DNA of 14,468 nucleotides, taken from the NCBI RefSeq assembly GCF_963921845.1, contig NZ_CAWUGZ010000024.1:1-14468 (forward strand). Reading direction: 5' to 3'. The first letter of the stretch is position 1. Each line of letters starts with the position of its first letter. The notes below the pieces were generated by a model. That model had not been told where the DNA came from and ran no database searches. It worked only from the letters and a program-made list of their open reading frames with translations. This document shows, piece by piece, positions 14,288 to 14,468 of the stretch. The translations under genes were made by a program, and so were the position numbers. The DNA comes from Commensalibacter sp963921845 (GTDB lineage: Bacteria; Pseudomonadota; Alphaproteobacteria; Acetobacterales; Acetobacteraceae).

Positions 14288-14468
14288 AACCTGTACCGTC
14301 GTCTCCTACCCAGTTGGATAAGTTATTACAAATATAAAATAAAACAATACTATTCTTTAAAAATAACTTATAAAAGTATAACAATTTAATAATCAATTAG
14401 ACATAATATAATAACATTAAACAAATAAAGATTATAATTGATAAAAGTTTTAAAATAATATTTGCATT
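14288..14468. other. AT-rich intergenic edge
   Basis: Sequence from the oprB hairpin to the window edge, extremely AT-rich after about 14330. I see no open frame with a ribosome site and no RNA gene. The next gene lies beyond the window. Confidence 0.6.

Noticed and set aside
1..14468. CRISPR array, insertion sequence, prophage or tRNA
   Set aside because: No regularly spaced repeats, transposase or integrase motifs, terminal inverted repeats or cloverleaf-like sequences were seen on either strand.

Overview
The window looks like chromosomal DNA of an AT-rich member of the Acetobacteraceae (acetic acid bacteria). The strongest pointer is a transaldolase fused to glucose-6-phosphate isomerase in one polypeptide, lying in one cluster with transketolase, a short-form 6-phosphogluconate dehydrogenase, 6-phosphogluconolactonase, ribose-5-phosphate isomerase and gluconokinase. 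From memory this arrangement is typical of Gluconobacter-like bacteria. The low GC content and very AT-rich spacers would fit an insect-associated genus such as Commensalibacter. The genus is an inference, not proven here.

Left and middle part (about 165-10433, all minus strand). In transcription order: tkt, tal-pgi fusion, gnd, an 834-bp AT-rich spacer with a good terminator at its gnd end, a Cof-type HAD phosphatase, pgl, rpiA, a 413-bp spacer, and gntK. Together they encode nearly the whole pentose phosphate pathway. Gluconate enters through GntK; 6-phosphogluconolactone is hydrolysed by Pgl; 6-phosphogluconate is decarboxylated by Gnd; ribulose-5-P is handled by RpiA. Tkt and the Tal domain rearrange carbons, and the Pgi domain returns fructose-6-P to glucose-6-P. 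Glucose-6-phosphate dehydrogenase (zwf), ribulose-phosphate 3-epimerase and the Entner-Doudoroff genes are not in the window. Spacing suggests tkt-tal-pgi-gnd and HAD-pgl-rpiA as two transcription units, with gntK separate or weakly coupled.

Right part (10873-14243, plus strand). A small ankyrin-repeat protein lies 23 bp before hisC (histidinol-phosphate aminotransferase, TTG start). It is followed by an OprB-family carbohydrate porin with its own promoter-like sequence, signal peptide and downstream hairpin. The tkt/ankyrin spacer (10434-10872) is a divergent promoter region.

I found no RNA genes, CRISPR arrays, IS elements or phage genes. The less ordinary items are the phosphatase inside the sugar-phosphate operon, the tal-pgi/gnd hairpin, a possible 27-codon membrane peptide in the large spacer, a LacI-type palindrome upstream of gntK, and the ankyrin-hisC pair. 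I did not find convincing evidence of an entirely new system.
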